From the NCBI GenBank assembly GCA_030627205.1, contig DAOUSN010000005.1:21859-85858 (forward strand): DNA of 64,000 bases, given 5' to 3'. Source of the stretch: Methylococcaceae bacterium (lineage in GTDB: Bacteria; Pseudomonadota; Gammaproteobacteria; Methylococcales; Methylomonadaceae). The notes beneath the pieces were generated by a model. That model was not told the DNA's origin, did no database searches, and saw nothing but the letters and a program-made list of their open reading frames with translations. The translations under genes and the position numbers were made by a program. Positions 1 through 10,395 of this stretch are shown piece after piece; position 1 is the stretch's first letter, and every line of letters begins with the position of its first letter.

Positions 1-734
1 AAAAAGAAAGCAGCTGAAGAAATATCACTAGGAACATCAATATTTGTTGCGGTTAATTTTCCATTACCATTAATAGTCGCTTGACTACCTTGCCGTTTAA
101 CTGAATAACCAAAACCATTGAGCATTCTTTCTGTATGGTCACGTGTAGGTGCAGGTTCTGTGATTTTAGTTTCACCTATAGCATAGATTCCTGCTAATAA
201 CAAACAAGATTTGACTTGCGCACTTGCCATAGGTAGAACATAATCTATACCTTGTAATTTTTTTGTTCCACTAATATGAAGGGGAGCAGAACCATTAGCT
301 TGGGTTTTAATATTAGCACCCATTAATGCTAGTGGCTCTGTCACCCGACGCATAGGGCGCGATGATAAAGATTCATCGCCTGTTAATGTACACTCAAAAT
401 TTTGCCCTGCTAACAAACCACTTAACAATCGCATTGAAGTACCAGAATTACCTAAATCCAATGGTTTTTCAGGGGCTTTTAGCCCATATTTACCTACACC
501 ATTAATAGTTACCTCACCGTTAACAGGGTCAGTAATTTCCACGCCCATTGCTCTAAAAGCTTTTAGCGTAGACATTGCATCTTCAGCATTTAAAAAACCT
601 TTAACATGAGTTACCCCCTCTGCTAAAGATCCAAGCATAATTGAACGGTGAGACATAGATTTATCACCAGGAACTCTGATTTCACCATTAAGAGAATCGC
701 TTGGTTGGATTATGAAGTTAATCAATGTTGACAT
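1..734 (-). CDS. aroA: 3-phosphoshikimate 1-carboxyvinyltransferase (EPSP synthase), 3' part beyond window
   Basis: Reading the minus strand from the ATG at 734 gives an open frame to the window edge that starts MSTLINFIIQPSDSLNGEIR and continues with the family signatures VPGDKSMSHRSIMLGSLAEG (phosphoenolpyruvate and shikimate-3-phosphate binding) and LDLGNSGTSMRLLSGLLAGQ. AroA transfers enolpyruvate from PEP to shikimate-3-phosphate in cytoplasmic aromatic amino acid synthesis. About 244 of the usual ~430 residues are present, so the gene is cut by the window edge and not necessarily broken. It is divergent from the M16 peptidase gene. Identity is clear from the motifs; the missing C-terminal half cannot be judged. 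Confidence 0.95.
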   Translation of the reverse strand, partial: MSTLINFIIQPSDSLNGEIRVPGDKSMSHRSIMLGSLAEGVTHVKGFLNAEDAMSTLKAFRAMGVEITDPVNGEVTINGVGKYGLKAPEKPLDLGNSGTSMRLLSGLLAGQNFECTLTGDESLSSRPMRRVTEPLALMGANIKTQANGSAPLHISGTKKLQGIDYVLPMASAQVKSCLLLAGIYAIGETKITEPAPTRDHTERMLNGFGYSVKRQGSQATINGNGKLTATNIDVPSDISSAAFF

Positions 735-1037
735 AATTAATTGTTTAAAAACGGAGATGAAAATAATTACACACTCTAAAAGTCTATCAGCTTTTCAGTG
801 ATTCACACCTAATTTTAGAGCTAAAAATGGCAGTTTACACTAAATTTCAAAAGATAGATGAAATTTTTATTCACTAATATTTTATGACAAAATCATATCA
901 ATCACTTTTAACTGTGTAGATTGTATTGAAAGAATAAAAATAAACTCTGTACTAATCTGTTAGATTAATCCAAGATAAATAGTTTTACTAAACTAGCAAT
1001 GCAAACTAATATTTATCAAATATAAGGAAACAGAACA
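735..1037. other. Divergent intergenic region aroA / M16 peptidase
   Basis: This 303-base AT-rich stretch separates the two divergent starts and must hold both promoters. I see no RNA gene or small ORF in it. The only structure noticed is a short perfect inverted repeat TAATCT-GTT-AGATTA at 953-967, which could be an operator but is too short to argue for. A Shine-Dalgarno-like AAGGAAA at 1024-1030 serves the peptidase gene. Confidence 0.5.
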
Positions 1038-3843
1038 TTGAAATTATTGAATAAGATATTTTTTTTAATATCATTATTTTCTCACTCAGCATTTAGTGAA
1101 ACGATAAATCTTCAACCCATAAATTATGAATATAATAAAGATGTTATACGAGGGCAATTAAATAATGGGCTAAAATATTTCATTTTAAAAAATAATAAAC
1201 CTAAAAATCAAGCGGAACTTAGATTAATTGTTGAAGTAGGTTCATTGGAAGAAGACGATAATCAACAAGGACTTGCTCATTTTGTCGAACATCTTGCTTT
1301 TAATGGGACTAAAAATTACGAAAAAAATACCTTAGATGAGTATTTACAAACATTAGGGATGTTTATAGGAGCACATGTTAATGCTTATACCAGCTATGAA
1401 AATACGGTTTATAAACTTTCTGTTCCAACAGATAAACCTAAAGATTTTGAAAAAACAATTCAAATATTAGAAGAATGGGCGCGGAATTTAAGTTTTGATG
1501 TTAATGAATTTGAAAAAGAACGTGGGATTATTTTAGAAGAAAAACGAGCTAGAAAAAATTTGTGGCAACGTATGTATAACCAAACTAAAGAAATGCTGTT
1601 TAATAATGCAAAATATGCTCAAAGAGACCCAATTGGTAAAACCGAAATTATTAAAAATGCACCTGTTGCTATTGCAAAACAATTTTATGAAACTTGGTAT
1701 CGACCAGAGTTTATGAGTCTTGTTGTTGTCGGTGATTTTGATAGTCAAAAAGTTGAAGCTATGATTAAAGAAAAGTTTTCTAGCCTTAAAAATAAATCAA
1801 CTAAAAAAAGAGCATTGCGTATTCTTTTACCTGTGAATCATGCGCGTTATCAACGTGTTAGTGATAAAGAATACACTGATTATTCATTTGTTTTAAAAAT
1901 TATTGGTGAACATAAACCAGTTAATTCAAAAATTAAAAAGAAAACAGCATTAATACGGTCATTGGCTCATTCTATTTTTAATGATCGGTTAACAGAAATA
2001 AAAAAAGAAATCAGTCCACCATTTATTTCCGCATCGCTATCCAATTATAAATTAGTAACAGGGGTTGATATTACTGATTTTAGTTTAGACATTGAAAAAT
2101 CTAAATACGAAATCGCTGAAAAAAGGTTATTTAAAGAAATAGCGCGAGTTAATCAACATGGTTTTAATTTTAACGAATTGAAGCTTGCAAAACTTTATTT
2201 ATTCGCCCCTCTTAAAAAATCTTACATTGAAAGTGATGATAAAAAAAGCCTAACTTATACTACGAAAATTACTGATAGTATTTTAAATAAATCTACTTAT
2301 TTAAACACCCAAAATAATTTTTTTATTACTAAAGAATTATTAGCGCAAATTACTTTAGAAGAAATTAATGATTATTTTAAGAAAATTCTAACCAATAAAA
2401 ACCAGATTTTTCTTTATAAAACCCCTCAAAAAGATCAACAAAAAGCATTATCTTTAATACAAACTCAAACATTACTTACTAATGCGTTAAAAATTAAAAC
2501 TAAAATTTATCCTGATAAAAAAATTGGGATTTTGTTAGCGGAAAAACCTCAACAAGGTACTATTAAAAGTTCTCATTATCATCAGAATATTGGAGTAAAT
2601 GAATACTTATTATCTAATGGTATTAACGTTTTTTTTAAAAAAACCGATTTTAAAAAAGACAATTTTAGTTTTAGTGCATTTAGTGAAGGGGGGCTCATTA
2701 GAAAAGGATGCTGACTATTTTAATGCGCTATCTGCTGATGTTATTGCAGGTAAAAGTGGTTATGGGGACTATTCTGTTGATGATATTAGCCGTATTAATG
2801 CAGGAAAAATTGCCGAGGCGTGGTCAAGTATTGGAGATTTATATGAAAATATCGAAGGTTATGGCATACAAAGTGATATGGAGACTGCTTTTGAATTAAT
2901 TTACTTAACTTTTACTCAGCCTAGATTTGAAGAAAATATTTTTAGTAATTATAAAAGAGAGATCAATAAAAATCTTGAAGCTAAAAAAAGTCAACCTACT
3001 ATGCTCTATTCTGAAGAGTTAATAGATTTCCTTTATAAGAAACATTTTAGAGTCCAATATTTTAGAAATAAAAATGACATAGAATCATTAACTTTAAAAA
3101 AGTTAAAAACAATTTATCAAAATCATTTTAACAATGCAGCTGATTTTACCTTTGTGTTCGTTGGCGATATTAATCAACAAGATTTTGAAAAAAATATAGT
3201 CCTTTATCTTGCTTCCTTACCAGCTAATGCTCAAAAAAGAGATCATTATCGAGATTTAGAGATTAATACTCGTAAAGGGCAACATAAAGTTATTAGAAAA
3301 ACCAACCCTGAAAATAGAAGTGATGTGGTGCTTTTATTAAATAAAGAAAGTGATTTTTCATTAAGAAAAACAATAATTGCTAATGCTGTTAGCCATATTG
3401 TTAATGTAAAACTTAACGAATTAATTAGAGAAGAAAAATCTAGTGTTTATAGTATTAGCTTGAATAGTTTTATTAGTCGAATTCCTAAAGCTAAGTTTTT
3501 ATCTGTTACGAGTTTTACCTGCGACCCTAAAAAGACTAGTGAAGTGATTAGTTTAGTTAATAAAACAATTGAAGCTATTAAAATTAACGGTATCGAGCAG
3601 AAATATCTTGATAACTATAAAGTAATGATGGAAAATTATTATAAAAAATCAATAAAGAGTAATAGTTTTTGGTTAGAAAATATAGAGTATAATTTAAAAC
3701 ATCAAGATTCTTTTGAGACTATTTTAAGCACATTAGAAGATATAAAATCTATTGATAAACAAGAAATCCAAAATTTTGTTAAAAACTATTTTACCTTTGA
3801 GAATTATATTCAAGGTATTTTAACAACAAAAGATTATCAATAA
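1038..3843 (+). pseudogene. M16 family zinc metallopeptidase (insulinase-like), interrupted by a frameshift
   Basis: Two overlapping frames together encode one ~930-residue periplasmic M16 peptidase of the two-domain, pitrilysin/PqqL-like type. The first frame (1038-2714) starts at TTG, 8 bases after AAGGAAA. It has a signal peptide (residues 1-20, hydrophobic core FFLISLF) and the inverted zinc motif HFVEH (H81, E84, H85), with a candidate third ligand Glu about 76 residues later. It ends shortly after FSAFSEGG in an unrelated tail. The homologous continuation (SLEKDADYFNALSADVIAGK) is one base out of register and runs to 3843. The switch falls in the G6 run at 2688-2693; removing one G joins the frames as EGG-SLEKD. 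Either it is a real or phase-variable frameshift or a base-calling error. Both halves otherwise lack stops, which argues the damage is recent or artefactual. Confidence 0.85.
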
Positions 3844-3852
3844 TCTAGCAAT

Positions 3853-4674
3853 TTATAAAATTGAATCTGGAAAAGTATTGTAACTTTTTAACACTATTTT
3901 TGTAATTGTATTATTTTGATTAAATATAATATCATCAATAGAAGAAACAGTGGCAACCCCAATGGCAGAATTGGTAATAAATGCTGCTTTATAATTTTTA
4001 AGATCTGATGCTAAAATTTGTTTTTCTAAAACTGTTATTCCATATTGAGTACTATTACTAATTAATATTTGCCTAGTAACACCTGGAAGCAATAAATTAT
4101 TTGATAAATCAGGTGTAATTAAATTTTTACCATCAAAAAAAAATATATTCCATGTTGCTCCTTCAGTTATAAGTCCATCGACAGACATTAACCCATCATC
4201 AAAACCATGATTATGTGCGATAGCACGCACATGTAAATTAGCCATCATATTGGTAGTTTTGTATTGGGCAAAAACTCGATGTTCATTAATAACAGTCAAT
4301 TTTAAGGAGTTATTTTTTAATACATGATGGGTGCGAGCAGAAATAAGGATATGAATATCCACTATTTTTTCAGGTTTTGCTAACGAAAAGTTTTTAGGGA
4401 ACAAAGTCACTCTAACTATTATTGATTGTTGGTCAATATGTAGGCTTAAAAAGTTTATAATTTCTTGTTTAATTTTTTCTTTATCAATTAATAAAGAAAA
4501 TATTGCTTTGGAATCTCTTTCAAGACGGGATAAATGCAATTCTAACCCTTTTATTTTCCAGTTATTATTCGCTTTTGTGGCAATAAATGATGAGAAGATA
4601 GCATAACCATATAATGCCAATGATTGAATTTCAGGGCTTATCTCAATAGTTTTATTATCTAATTGTAGTGACAT
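3853..4674 (-). CDS. Class IV PLP-dependent aminotransferase (BCAT / D-Ala aminotransferase / ADC lyase family)
   Basis: Fold type IV aminotransferase, about 273 residues from the preferred start. The motif KTTN in FAQYKTTNMMANLHVRA carries the likely PLP lysine, and the C-terminal GLMSVDGLITEGATWNIFF is the family's phosphate-binding/EG-T-N block. Substrate cannot be decided: branched-chain aminotransferase, D-amino acid transaminase and aminodeoxychorismate lyase all share these motifs. The frame is open up to 4767, but the intrinsic terminator of htpG lies at 4713-4737 inside that extension. The ATG at 4674 has AGGGA about 9 bases upstream, so I take 4674 as the start. It faces the M16 gene convergently and follows htpG on the same strand. 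Confidence 0.82.
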   Translation of the reverse strand: MSLQLDNKTIEISPEIQSLALYGYAIFSSFIATKANNNWKIKGLELHLSRLERDSKAIFSLLIDKEKIKQEIINFLSLHIDQQSIIVRVTLFPKNFSLAKPEKIVDIHILISARTHHVLKNNSLKLTVINEHRVFAQYKTTNMMANLHVRAIAHNHGFDDGLMSVDGLITEGATWNIFFFDGKNLITPDLSNNLLLPGVTRQILISNSTQYGITVLEKQILASDLKNYKAAFITNSAIGVATVSSIDDIIFNQNNTITKIVLKSYNTFPDSIL

Positions 4675-4712
4675 TTCTATCATTCCCTCGCTAAATTTAT
4701 TATTAACTTTCA

Positions 4713-4737
4713 TAAAAAAGGTCGGGTAAACCGACCT
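4713..4737 (-). terminator. Intrinsic terminator of htpG
   Basis: AGGTCGG (4719-4725) and CCGACCT (4731-4737) form a 7-bp GC-rich hairpin with a 5-base loop. On the minus strand it is followed by six T (4714-4719 complement). It sits 57 bases past the htpG stop and inside the unnecessary 5' extension of the aminotransferase frame. Confidence 0.8.
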
Positions 4738-4793
4738 CTTGATTTCATAAAGATGATAAAAATTCAACTAAATATCAGCTATTTTCATCCTGC

Positions 4794-6725
4794 TTATTTT
4801 AACAAACTTTGTAATAAACCATTTAATTTATGAACAAATTCTGTTGGGTTTTCTAATTGACCGCCTTCACTTAAAATAGCTTGGTCAAATAATATTTGAG
4901 TAATATCGGCAAACCGCTCATCATCTTGCTCATTTTTAATATTAGTGATTAAAGCATGGGTTGAATTGATTTCAAAAATAGGTTTAATGCCGCCCATTCC
5001 CATCATACTTAAATCTTGTCCAGCTTCTTTCATGATACGTTCCATATTTAAACTCATATCATGTGCGCCTGTTACTAAACAAGCAGGAGAGTCAGTTAAA
5101 CGATGACTTAAACGCACTTCGCTCACTTTATCGCCTAATACTTCTTTGATTTGTTTTAAAACCGATTCAAAGTCTTTAGTTGCTTCTTCTTGGTCTTTTT
5201 TATCTTCTTCGCTATCTAATTTATCTAAATCTAGTTCACCTTTAGCAACTGATTGTAAATGTTTACCTTCAAATTCATTTAAGTTAGATAATAACCATTC
5301 ATCAACACGATCTGACATTAATAAGACTTCAATGCCTTTTTTACGGAAAATTTCTAAATGTGGACTATTTTTAGCAGCCGCATGAGAATCTGCGGTCACA
5401 TAATAAATATGTTCTTGTGCTTCTTTCATTCGACTAACATAATTAGCTAATGAAACATTTTGAGCCTCGGCATCACTATGGGTCGAAGAAAAACGTAATA
5501 ATTTAGCAACCTTATCTTTGTTGTTATGATCTTCAATCACGCCTTCTTTAATCACATTACCAAATTCTTTCCAAAAGCTGGTATATTTACTCTGATCTTC
5601 ATCATTGGCTAACGTATTTAATAATTTTAAGATGCGTTTAACAGCCCCGCCTTTGATGATGCTGATTTTTTTACTTTGTTGTAAAATTTCACGAGAAACA
5701 TTTAAAGGTAGAGAATCCGTATCAATAACACCGCGTACAAAACGTAAATAGCGAGGCATTAATTGTTCGGCATCATCGGTGATAAAAACTTTACGCACAT
5801 AAAGTTTTACCCCATGTTTTGCATCTTTATCCCATAAATCAAAAGGGGCGTGACTTGGAATATAAAGTAATAAACTGTATTCTGTTGTGCCTTCAAGTCT
5901 ACTATGAATATGTGCTAATGGCTCTTGATAATCATGACTAACATGTTTGTAAAATTCATTATATTCATCGTCAGAAATGTCATCTTCAGAACGCATCCAT
6001 AAAGCCGAAGCACTATTTACTACTTCGTCTTCGATACGCGCAGGGGCAGTTTCTTTGCCTTCTTCATCAGTTTCAGCAGGAATTTCTTTATCCATAATGA
6101 TCGGTAAAGAAATATGATCTGAGAATTTCTTGACAATAGATTGTAGACGATAAGCATCTAAAAATTCATCTTCACTTTCTTTAAGATGTAAAACAATTTC
6201 AGTTCCACGTGTTTCTTTTTCAACCGCTTCAATAGTGTAATCGCCTTCTCCCGCAGATTCCCAACAGGTTGCTACGTCACTTCCAGCTTTTCGAGTTATT
6301 AAGGTGACTTTATCAGCAACAATAAATGAAGAATAAAAACCAACGCCAAATTGTCCAATTAATTCACTGTCTTTAGCTTGGTCGCCTGTTAATGCATCAA
6401 AGAACTGTTTAGTCCCTGATTTTGCAATCGTTCCAATATGTTCTTGGACTTCTTCACGCGTCATCCCAATTCCATTATCTGCTACGGTGACGGTACGGGC
6501 TTCTTTATCAAAAGCGATATTAATTTTTAATTCACTATCACCGTCATAAAGACTATCATTAGAGAGGGCTTCAAAACGCAATTTATCCGCCGCATCAGAG
6601 GCATTAGAAACCAATTCACGTAAAAATATTTCCTTGTTGCTATACAAGGAGTGAATCATTAAATGTAATAAATGCTTAACTTCAGTTTGAAAACCAAGGG
6701 TTTCTTTTTTTGCTTCTACAGTCAT
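4794..6725 (-). CDS. htpG: Molecular chaperone HtpG (bacterial Hsp90)
   Basis: Full-length 643-residue Hsp90. The N-terminal GHKL ATPase shows NKEIFLRELVSNASDAADKL, DNGIGM and GQFGVGFYS. The middle domain has LPLNVSREILQQ with the catalytic-loop arginine, and the C-terminal dimerisation region ends in LNGLLQSLLK. It remodels client proteins in the cytosol with DnaK. A sigma-32-type promoter lies directly upstream (6766-6793) and a strong terminator downstream (4713-4737), so it is probably a single-gene heat-shock transcript. Nothing is missing compared with the family. Confidence 0.98.
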   Translation of the reverse strand: MTVEAKKETLGFQTEVKHLLHLMIHSLYSNKEIFLRELVSNASDAADKLRFEALSNDSLYDGDSELKINIAFDKEARTVTVADNGIGMTREEVQEHIGTIAKSGTKQFFDALTGDQAKDSELIGQFGVGFYSSFIVADKVTLITRKAGSDVATCWESAGEGDYTIEAVEKETRGTEIVLHLKESEDEFLDAYRLQSIVKKFSDHISLPIIMDKEIPAETDEEGKETAPARIEDEVVNSASALWMRSEDDISDDEYNEFYKHVSHDYQEPLAHIHSRLEGTTEYSLLLYIPSHAPFDLWDKDAKHGVKLYVRKVFITDDAEQLMPRYLRFVRGVIDTDSLPLNVSREILQQSKKISIIKGGAVKRILKLLNTLANDEDQSKYTSFWKEFGNVIKEGVIEDHNNKDKVAKLLRFSSTHSDAEAQNVSLANYVSRMKEAQEHIYYVTADSHAAAKNSPHLEIFRKKGIEVLLMSDRVDEWLLSNLNEFEGKHLQSVAKGELDLDKLDSEEDKKDQEEATKDFESVLKQIKEVLGDKVSEVRLSHRLTDSPACLVTGAHDMSLNMERIMKEAGQDLSMMGMGGIKPIFEINSTHALITNIKNEQDDERFADITQILFDQAILSEGGQLENPTEFVHKLNGLLQSLLK

Positions 6726-6765
6726 TTTTTATTTATTTCCTGTGTTAAAAATATACTTACCACGA

Positions 6766-6793
6766 CAATGGGGATGAGATTTTATTTTTCAAC
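6766..6793 (-). promoter_or_regulatory. Sigma-32 heat-shock promoter of htpG
   Basis: On the minus strand GTTGAA (6788-6793) is followed by a 14-base spacer and CCCCATTG (6766-6773), close to the CTTGAA-N13/14-CCCCATNT consensus. The -35 box lies within the last codons of the upstream Uma2 gene. The predicted start of transcription is about 35 bases before the htpG ATG. Confidence 0.78.
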
Positions 6794-7366
6794 AAGAGGC
6801 AATTTAATATCTTCATAAATTGATTCTAAAGTTAGAGTTGCTTGATAATCTTTGCATTGAATTATTAAGCTTTCATCTTTTTCAAGCGTTGCTCGTTGCC
6901 AATCACCGACATCATCACGCTGTAAGTAGTCTACCTGTTGTTTGGTACTATCCACCATTAGGTAATAACGTAAGGTGCTAATCTTTTGGTAATTTAATAA
7001 TTTTTCTCGTTTATCTATTGATTGAGTGCTTTTTGATAACACTTCAGCAATAAAACAAGGATTATGTTTGTAGTAGTCATCATCTTGACTCGAACGCTGG
7101 CAGAGTAACATTACATCGGGGTAATAATAACTATGACTGAAAGGGATTCTTAATTTCATGTCTGATGCAAATAGTAAACATTCTTCTTTTCCCTTTGCAT
7201 TACGCAGATTAAAAAACAAATTACCTGTAATTAAATTATGACTTTGACTTGCGCCTGCCATTACATAAATTTGTCCATCAATATACTCATGTTTAATCAA
7301 TGCTGTTTGCTCATAATGAAGATAGGCTTCTTCGGTAAAATAACTGATTTTTTCTAATGCACTCAT
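6782..7366 (-). CDS. Uma2 family (DUF820) PD-(D/E)XK nuclease-like protein
   Basis: A 194-residue protein with the Uma2 fold pattern: an N-terminal KHEYIDGQIYVMAGAS strand-turn, HNLITGNLFFNLR, the acidic YYYPDVMLL motif, CFIAEVLSKST with the catalytic E-x-x-S/K region, and KREKLLNYQKISTLRYYLMVD. Members are predicted restriction-endonuclease-fold nucleases, abundant in cyanobacteria and mobile in genomes, whose substrates are unknown. It sits alone between htpG and an aldehyde dehydrogenase; its 3' end contains the htpG -35 box. Family is well supported, biochemical role is not. Confidence 0.88.
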   Translation of the reverse strand: MSALEKISYFTEEAYLHYEQTALIKHEYIDGQIYVMAGASQSHNLITGNLFFNLRNAKGKEECLLFASDMKLRIPFSHSYYYPDVMLLCQRSSQDDDYYKHNPCFIAEVLSKSTQSIDKREKLLNYQKISTLRYYLMVDSTKQQVDYLQRDDVGDWQRATLEKDESLIIQCKDYQATLTLESIYEDIKLPLVEK

Positions 7367-7435
7367 AATTTTTCCTGGTAATATAAAATTTCCAAGAGAT
7401 CAAAATACTTGGAAATTTATAGAATAAATCTTTAG

Positions 7436-8956
7436 TTAAAAGAAACCTAAAGGATTAATATCATAACTGGTAATAATGTTTTTAGTTTGTTGATAATGAT
7501 CTAGCATCATTTTATGAGTTTCACGCCCAATGCCTGATTTCTTATATCCTCCAAAAGCTGCATGAGCAGGATAATGATGATAACAATTTGTCCATACACG
7601 ACCTGCTTCTATACCGCGTCCCATCCGATAAGCCCGATTCATGTCTCGTGTCCATAAACCTGCGCCTAAACCAAACTCACTATCATTCGCAATAGATAAT
7701 GCTTCTGCCTCATCTTTAAAAGTGGTTACAGAAACTACGGGGCCAAAAATCTCTTCTTGAAAAATACGCATATTATTTGTACCTTTCATGAGGGTGGGTT
7801 GAATATAATAACCATTGTCTAATGAGGCATTAATATTTTCAACTGCGCCGCCAATGAGGATTTCTGCGCCTTCATTTTTACCAATTTGAATATAATCTAA
7901 AATTTTATCAAACTGTTCTTGTGAGGCTTGTGCGCCCACCATGGTTTCAGTATCTAAGGGATTACCGCGTTTAATTTTTTGAGAACGTTCAATGACTTTG
8001 GCAATAAAAGCATCGTAAATAGATTCTTGGATTAATAACCGAGAGGGGCAAGAGCAAACCTCACCTTGATTAAAAAATGCTAATACAGCCCCTTCAATAC
8101 ATTTACTAACAAATGCATCTTCCTGGTCTAGGACATCGGCGAAAAATATATTGGGAGATTTCCCCCCTAATTCAACCGTGGAAGGAATAATGTTTTCAGC
8201 GGCACATTTTAAAATATGAGAGCCTGTTGGCGTTGACCCTGTAAAGGCGATCTTAGCAATACGAGTACTGCTGGCAAGGGCTTGTCCTGCTTCTGCCCCA
8301 TAACCGTTAACGATATTTAAAACACCTGCGGGTAATAAATCCCCTATAATTTCAATTAATTTTAAAATAGAAACAGGGGTTTGTTCAGCGGGTTTTAAAA
8401 TAACACAATTCCCTGCAACCAGTGCGGGCGCTAATTTCCATACTGCCATTAGAATAGGGAAATTCCACGGAATAATTTGGGCGACAACCCCTAAGGGTTC
8501 ATGGTAATGATACGCCACAGTATTTTTATCTATTTCGCTAATCCCCCCTTCTTGAGCGCGAATACACCCTGCAAAATAACGAAAATGATCCATTGCTAAT
8601 GGAATATCTGCGGCTAAAGTTTCTCTCACGGCTTTACCATTATCCCAAGATTCTGCAACTGCTAATAGTTCTATATTCGCCTCAATTTTATCGGCAATTT
8701 TTAGTAAAATATTAGAACGTTCTGTTACTGAGGTTTGTCCCCATGATTCCTTAGCGGCATGAGCGGCATCTAAGGCAGATTCAATGTCTTCTGCGGTTGA
8801 TCGAGGAATTTCACAAATAACTTCGCCTGTGACTGGGGTTCGATTGACAAAATACTCCCCTTTTACGGGGGCGATCCATTGACCGTCTATATAATTTTCA
8901 TAACGCGGTTTAAATGAAACAATAGCATTATCTGTATTCGGGTTTGCATAGATCAT
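7436..8956 (-). CDS. NAD-dependent aldehyde dehydrogenase (ExaC/AldB-like)
   Basis: A 506-residue ALDH superfamily enzyme. It shows the [10 protein letters not shown] cofactor loop, [23 protein letters not shown] with the general-base E262, and [13 protein letters not shown] with catalytic C301 followed by C303. The GEVCSCPSR block and length match the ExaC/AldB group, which oxidises acetaldehyde and other short aldehydes. In a PQQ-using methylotroph a role in aldehyde detoxification is plausible but inferred. It has its own upstream gap (8957-9075) and no linked alcohol dehydrogenase in the window. Confidence 0.93.
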   Translation of the reverse strand: MIYANPNTDNAIVSFKPRYENYIDGQWIAPVKGEYFVNRTPVTGEVICEIPRSTAEDIESALDAAHAAKESWGQTSVTERSNILLKIADKIEANIELLAVAESWDNGKAVRETLAADIPLAMDHFRYFAGCIRAQEGGISEIDKNTVAYHYHEPLGVVAQIIPWNFPILMAVWKLAPALVAGNCVILKPAEQTPVSILKLIEIIGDLLPAGVLNIVNGYGAEAGQALASSTRIAKIAFTGSTPTGSHILKCAAENIIPSTVELGGKSPNIFFADVLDQEDAFVSKCIEGAVLAFFNQGEVCSCPSRLLIQESIYDAFIAKVIERSQKIKRGNPLDTETMVGAQASQEQFDKILDYIQIGKNEGAEILIGGAVENINASLDNGYYIQPTLMKGTNNMRIFQEEIFGPVVSVTTFKDEAEALSIANDSEFGLGAGLWTRDMNRAYRMGRGIEAGRVWTNCYHHYPAHAAFGGYKKSGIGRETHKMMLDHYQQTKNIITSYDINPLGFF

Positions 8957-9075
8957 AAGATTCCTTAATAATTAAAAGGTAAAGACAGGTATTTTCTATT
9001 TATTATAGATAAAAATTAAAGAGCAGTGAGTCACTTAGATAATTTTTATGAAAGATACCCAAAACGTTTTTTAAT

Positions 9076-10395
9076 TTAACGCCGTTTACGTTTATACCAA
9101 ATAAAAAAGCCAACTGCAATTAAAACGATAGGAATGATAAATAAAAAGCCAAACCCCATTATTCCGATGGCAAGCGAAGTTAATTTTAATGTTTTATCAC
9201 CCGCCACTTTAATGGGAATGTCGATAAATTGGTCATCATGAATGAGCCAGTTAAATAATCTTAAACCCATTTCTAAATTACCCACATTACCAAGGAAAGT
9301 ATTAGATAAAAAATCTCCATCTCCAATAACAACAATTCTCTGCTGAGTTCCTTTTTTTAAGTTACGTGTTAATGCTAACGCAATATTTAAAACGCCAGTG
9401 ACTTCCTGTGTATTGGGATTGAATTTAATTTTTCCTTTAATTTCATCGGTTTCTGTCCAGGCTTGTTCAACTGTTTTTAAAAGAGGTTCAATACTAAAAT
9501 TTGTGGTTTCAGACCATTCAAACGCCGCAACTCTAGGATAAACCGTTATGCTTTGCATCCCTTTGGTAACAGGATGGCGATTGTAACGACTGACTAACAC
9601 AAAACTTGGGTCATCTACCCCGTAAAGATTTGAATGGGTGTCAATGATTGTTCCCGCTAATTTATTAATCCCAAGTTGACGCTCTAGTGGTTTTAAATAC
9701 TTATCTTCGGGGTCCGTTAATAGTAATAAATTCCCCCCCCGTTTTATATAATTTTGAATAAGCGTGATTTCACCTGCAAGTAATGCAATACGAGGTGCGC
9801 TAAGGACTAACAATGCCGTATTATCTGGAATACTATTCACTTCTATAAGATTTAATGTTTGAGCATTAATATGTCGCCGTGCTAATTCTTTCGCAAATAA
9901 ACCTAAGTCAAAATTAGCCTTACCTTCGGGGGAACGTTCTCCATGTCCACTTAAAAAACTAACCCAGCGTTGACTGCTATGAGAAAGTTGCAATAAAGCA
10001 TTAGTAAAACTTGATTCATCTAAAAAAGTAATTTTTTCAGTACGTTGTTGATAAGAAACTACAATTAAACCTTGTTTACCTATGTTTAAAGTTTTTGCCG
10101 CTTGAAGATCTATTGTTGGATCAATAAATTCAAGCGTGATATTGGCTTTATAAACTTGATAACGTTGAATTAATTGGCTGATTTGTTGGCGGATAGGTAA
10201 ACCTTGCCGAAGATAAGCGGTAACCTTAATCGGTGCGTCTAATGTTTCCAATAATTTAAAACTAGCTTTTGATAAAGTATTTCGTGCATTAAGGGTCAAA
10301 TCAAATTGAGTGGAATACTGATGACTTAAAAAAGTTAAACTACTGAGTAATAGTAATATTGCTAAAGTAATTAAGCGAGTTTTTAAAGCTTTCAT
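9076..10395 (-). CDS. GldG-like ABC transporter auxiliary protein
   Basis: 439 residues with an N-terminal membrane anchor (about residues 8-24), a large extracytoplasmic domain and a C-terminal membrane helix (about 410-432) before a basic tail. The domain pattern is that of the GldG / ABC_transp_aux family: SFKLLETLDAPIKVTAYLRQ, SFLSGHGERSPEG, LVLSAPRIALL, GGNLLLLTDPED and IVVIGDGDFLSN. In Bacteroidetes GldG works with GldF and GldA in gliding; in proteobacteria the pair is usually a generic exporter of unknown substrate. It overlaps the permease gene by 4 bases, so they are translated together. Confidence 0.85.
   Translation of the reverse strand: MKALKTRLITLAILLLLSSLTFLSHQYSTQFDLTLNARNTLSKASFKLLETLDAPIKVTAYLRQGLPIRQQISQLIQRYQVYKANITLEFIDPTIDLQAAKTLNIGKQGLIVVSYQQRTEKITFLDESSFTNALLQLSHSSQRWVSFLSGHGERSPEGKANFDLGLFAKELARRHINAQTLNLIEVNSIPDNTALLVLSAPRIALLAGEITLIQNYIKRGGNLLLLTDPEDKYLKPLERQLGINKLAGTIIDTHSNLYGVDDPSFVLVSRYNRHPVTKGMQSITVYPRVAAFEWSETTNFSIEPLLKTVEQAWTETDEIKGKIKFNPNTQEVTGVLNIALALTRNLKKGTQQRIVVIGDGDFLSNTFLGNVGNLEMGLRLFNWLIHDDQFIDIPIKVAGDKTLKLTSLAIGIMGFGFLFIIPIVLIAVGFFIWYKRKRR

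Noticed and set aside
4675..4767. 31-residue N-terminal extension of the class IV aminotransferase
   Set aside because: It contains the htpG terminator hairpin and lacks family similarity; the ATG at 4674 has a better ribosome site.
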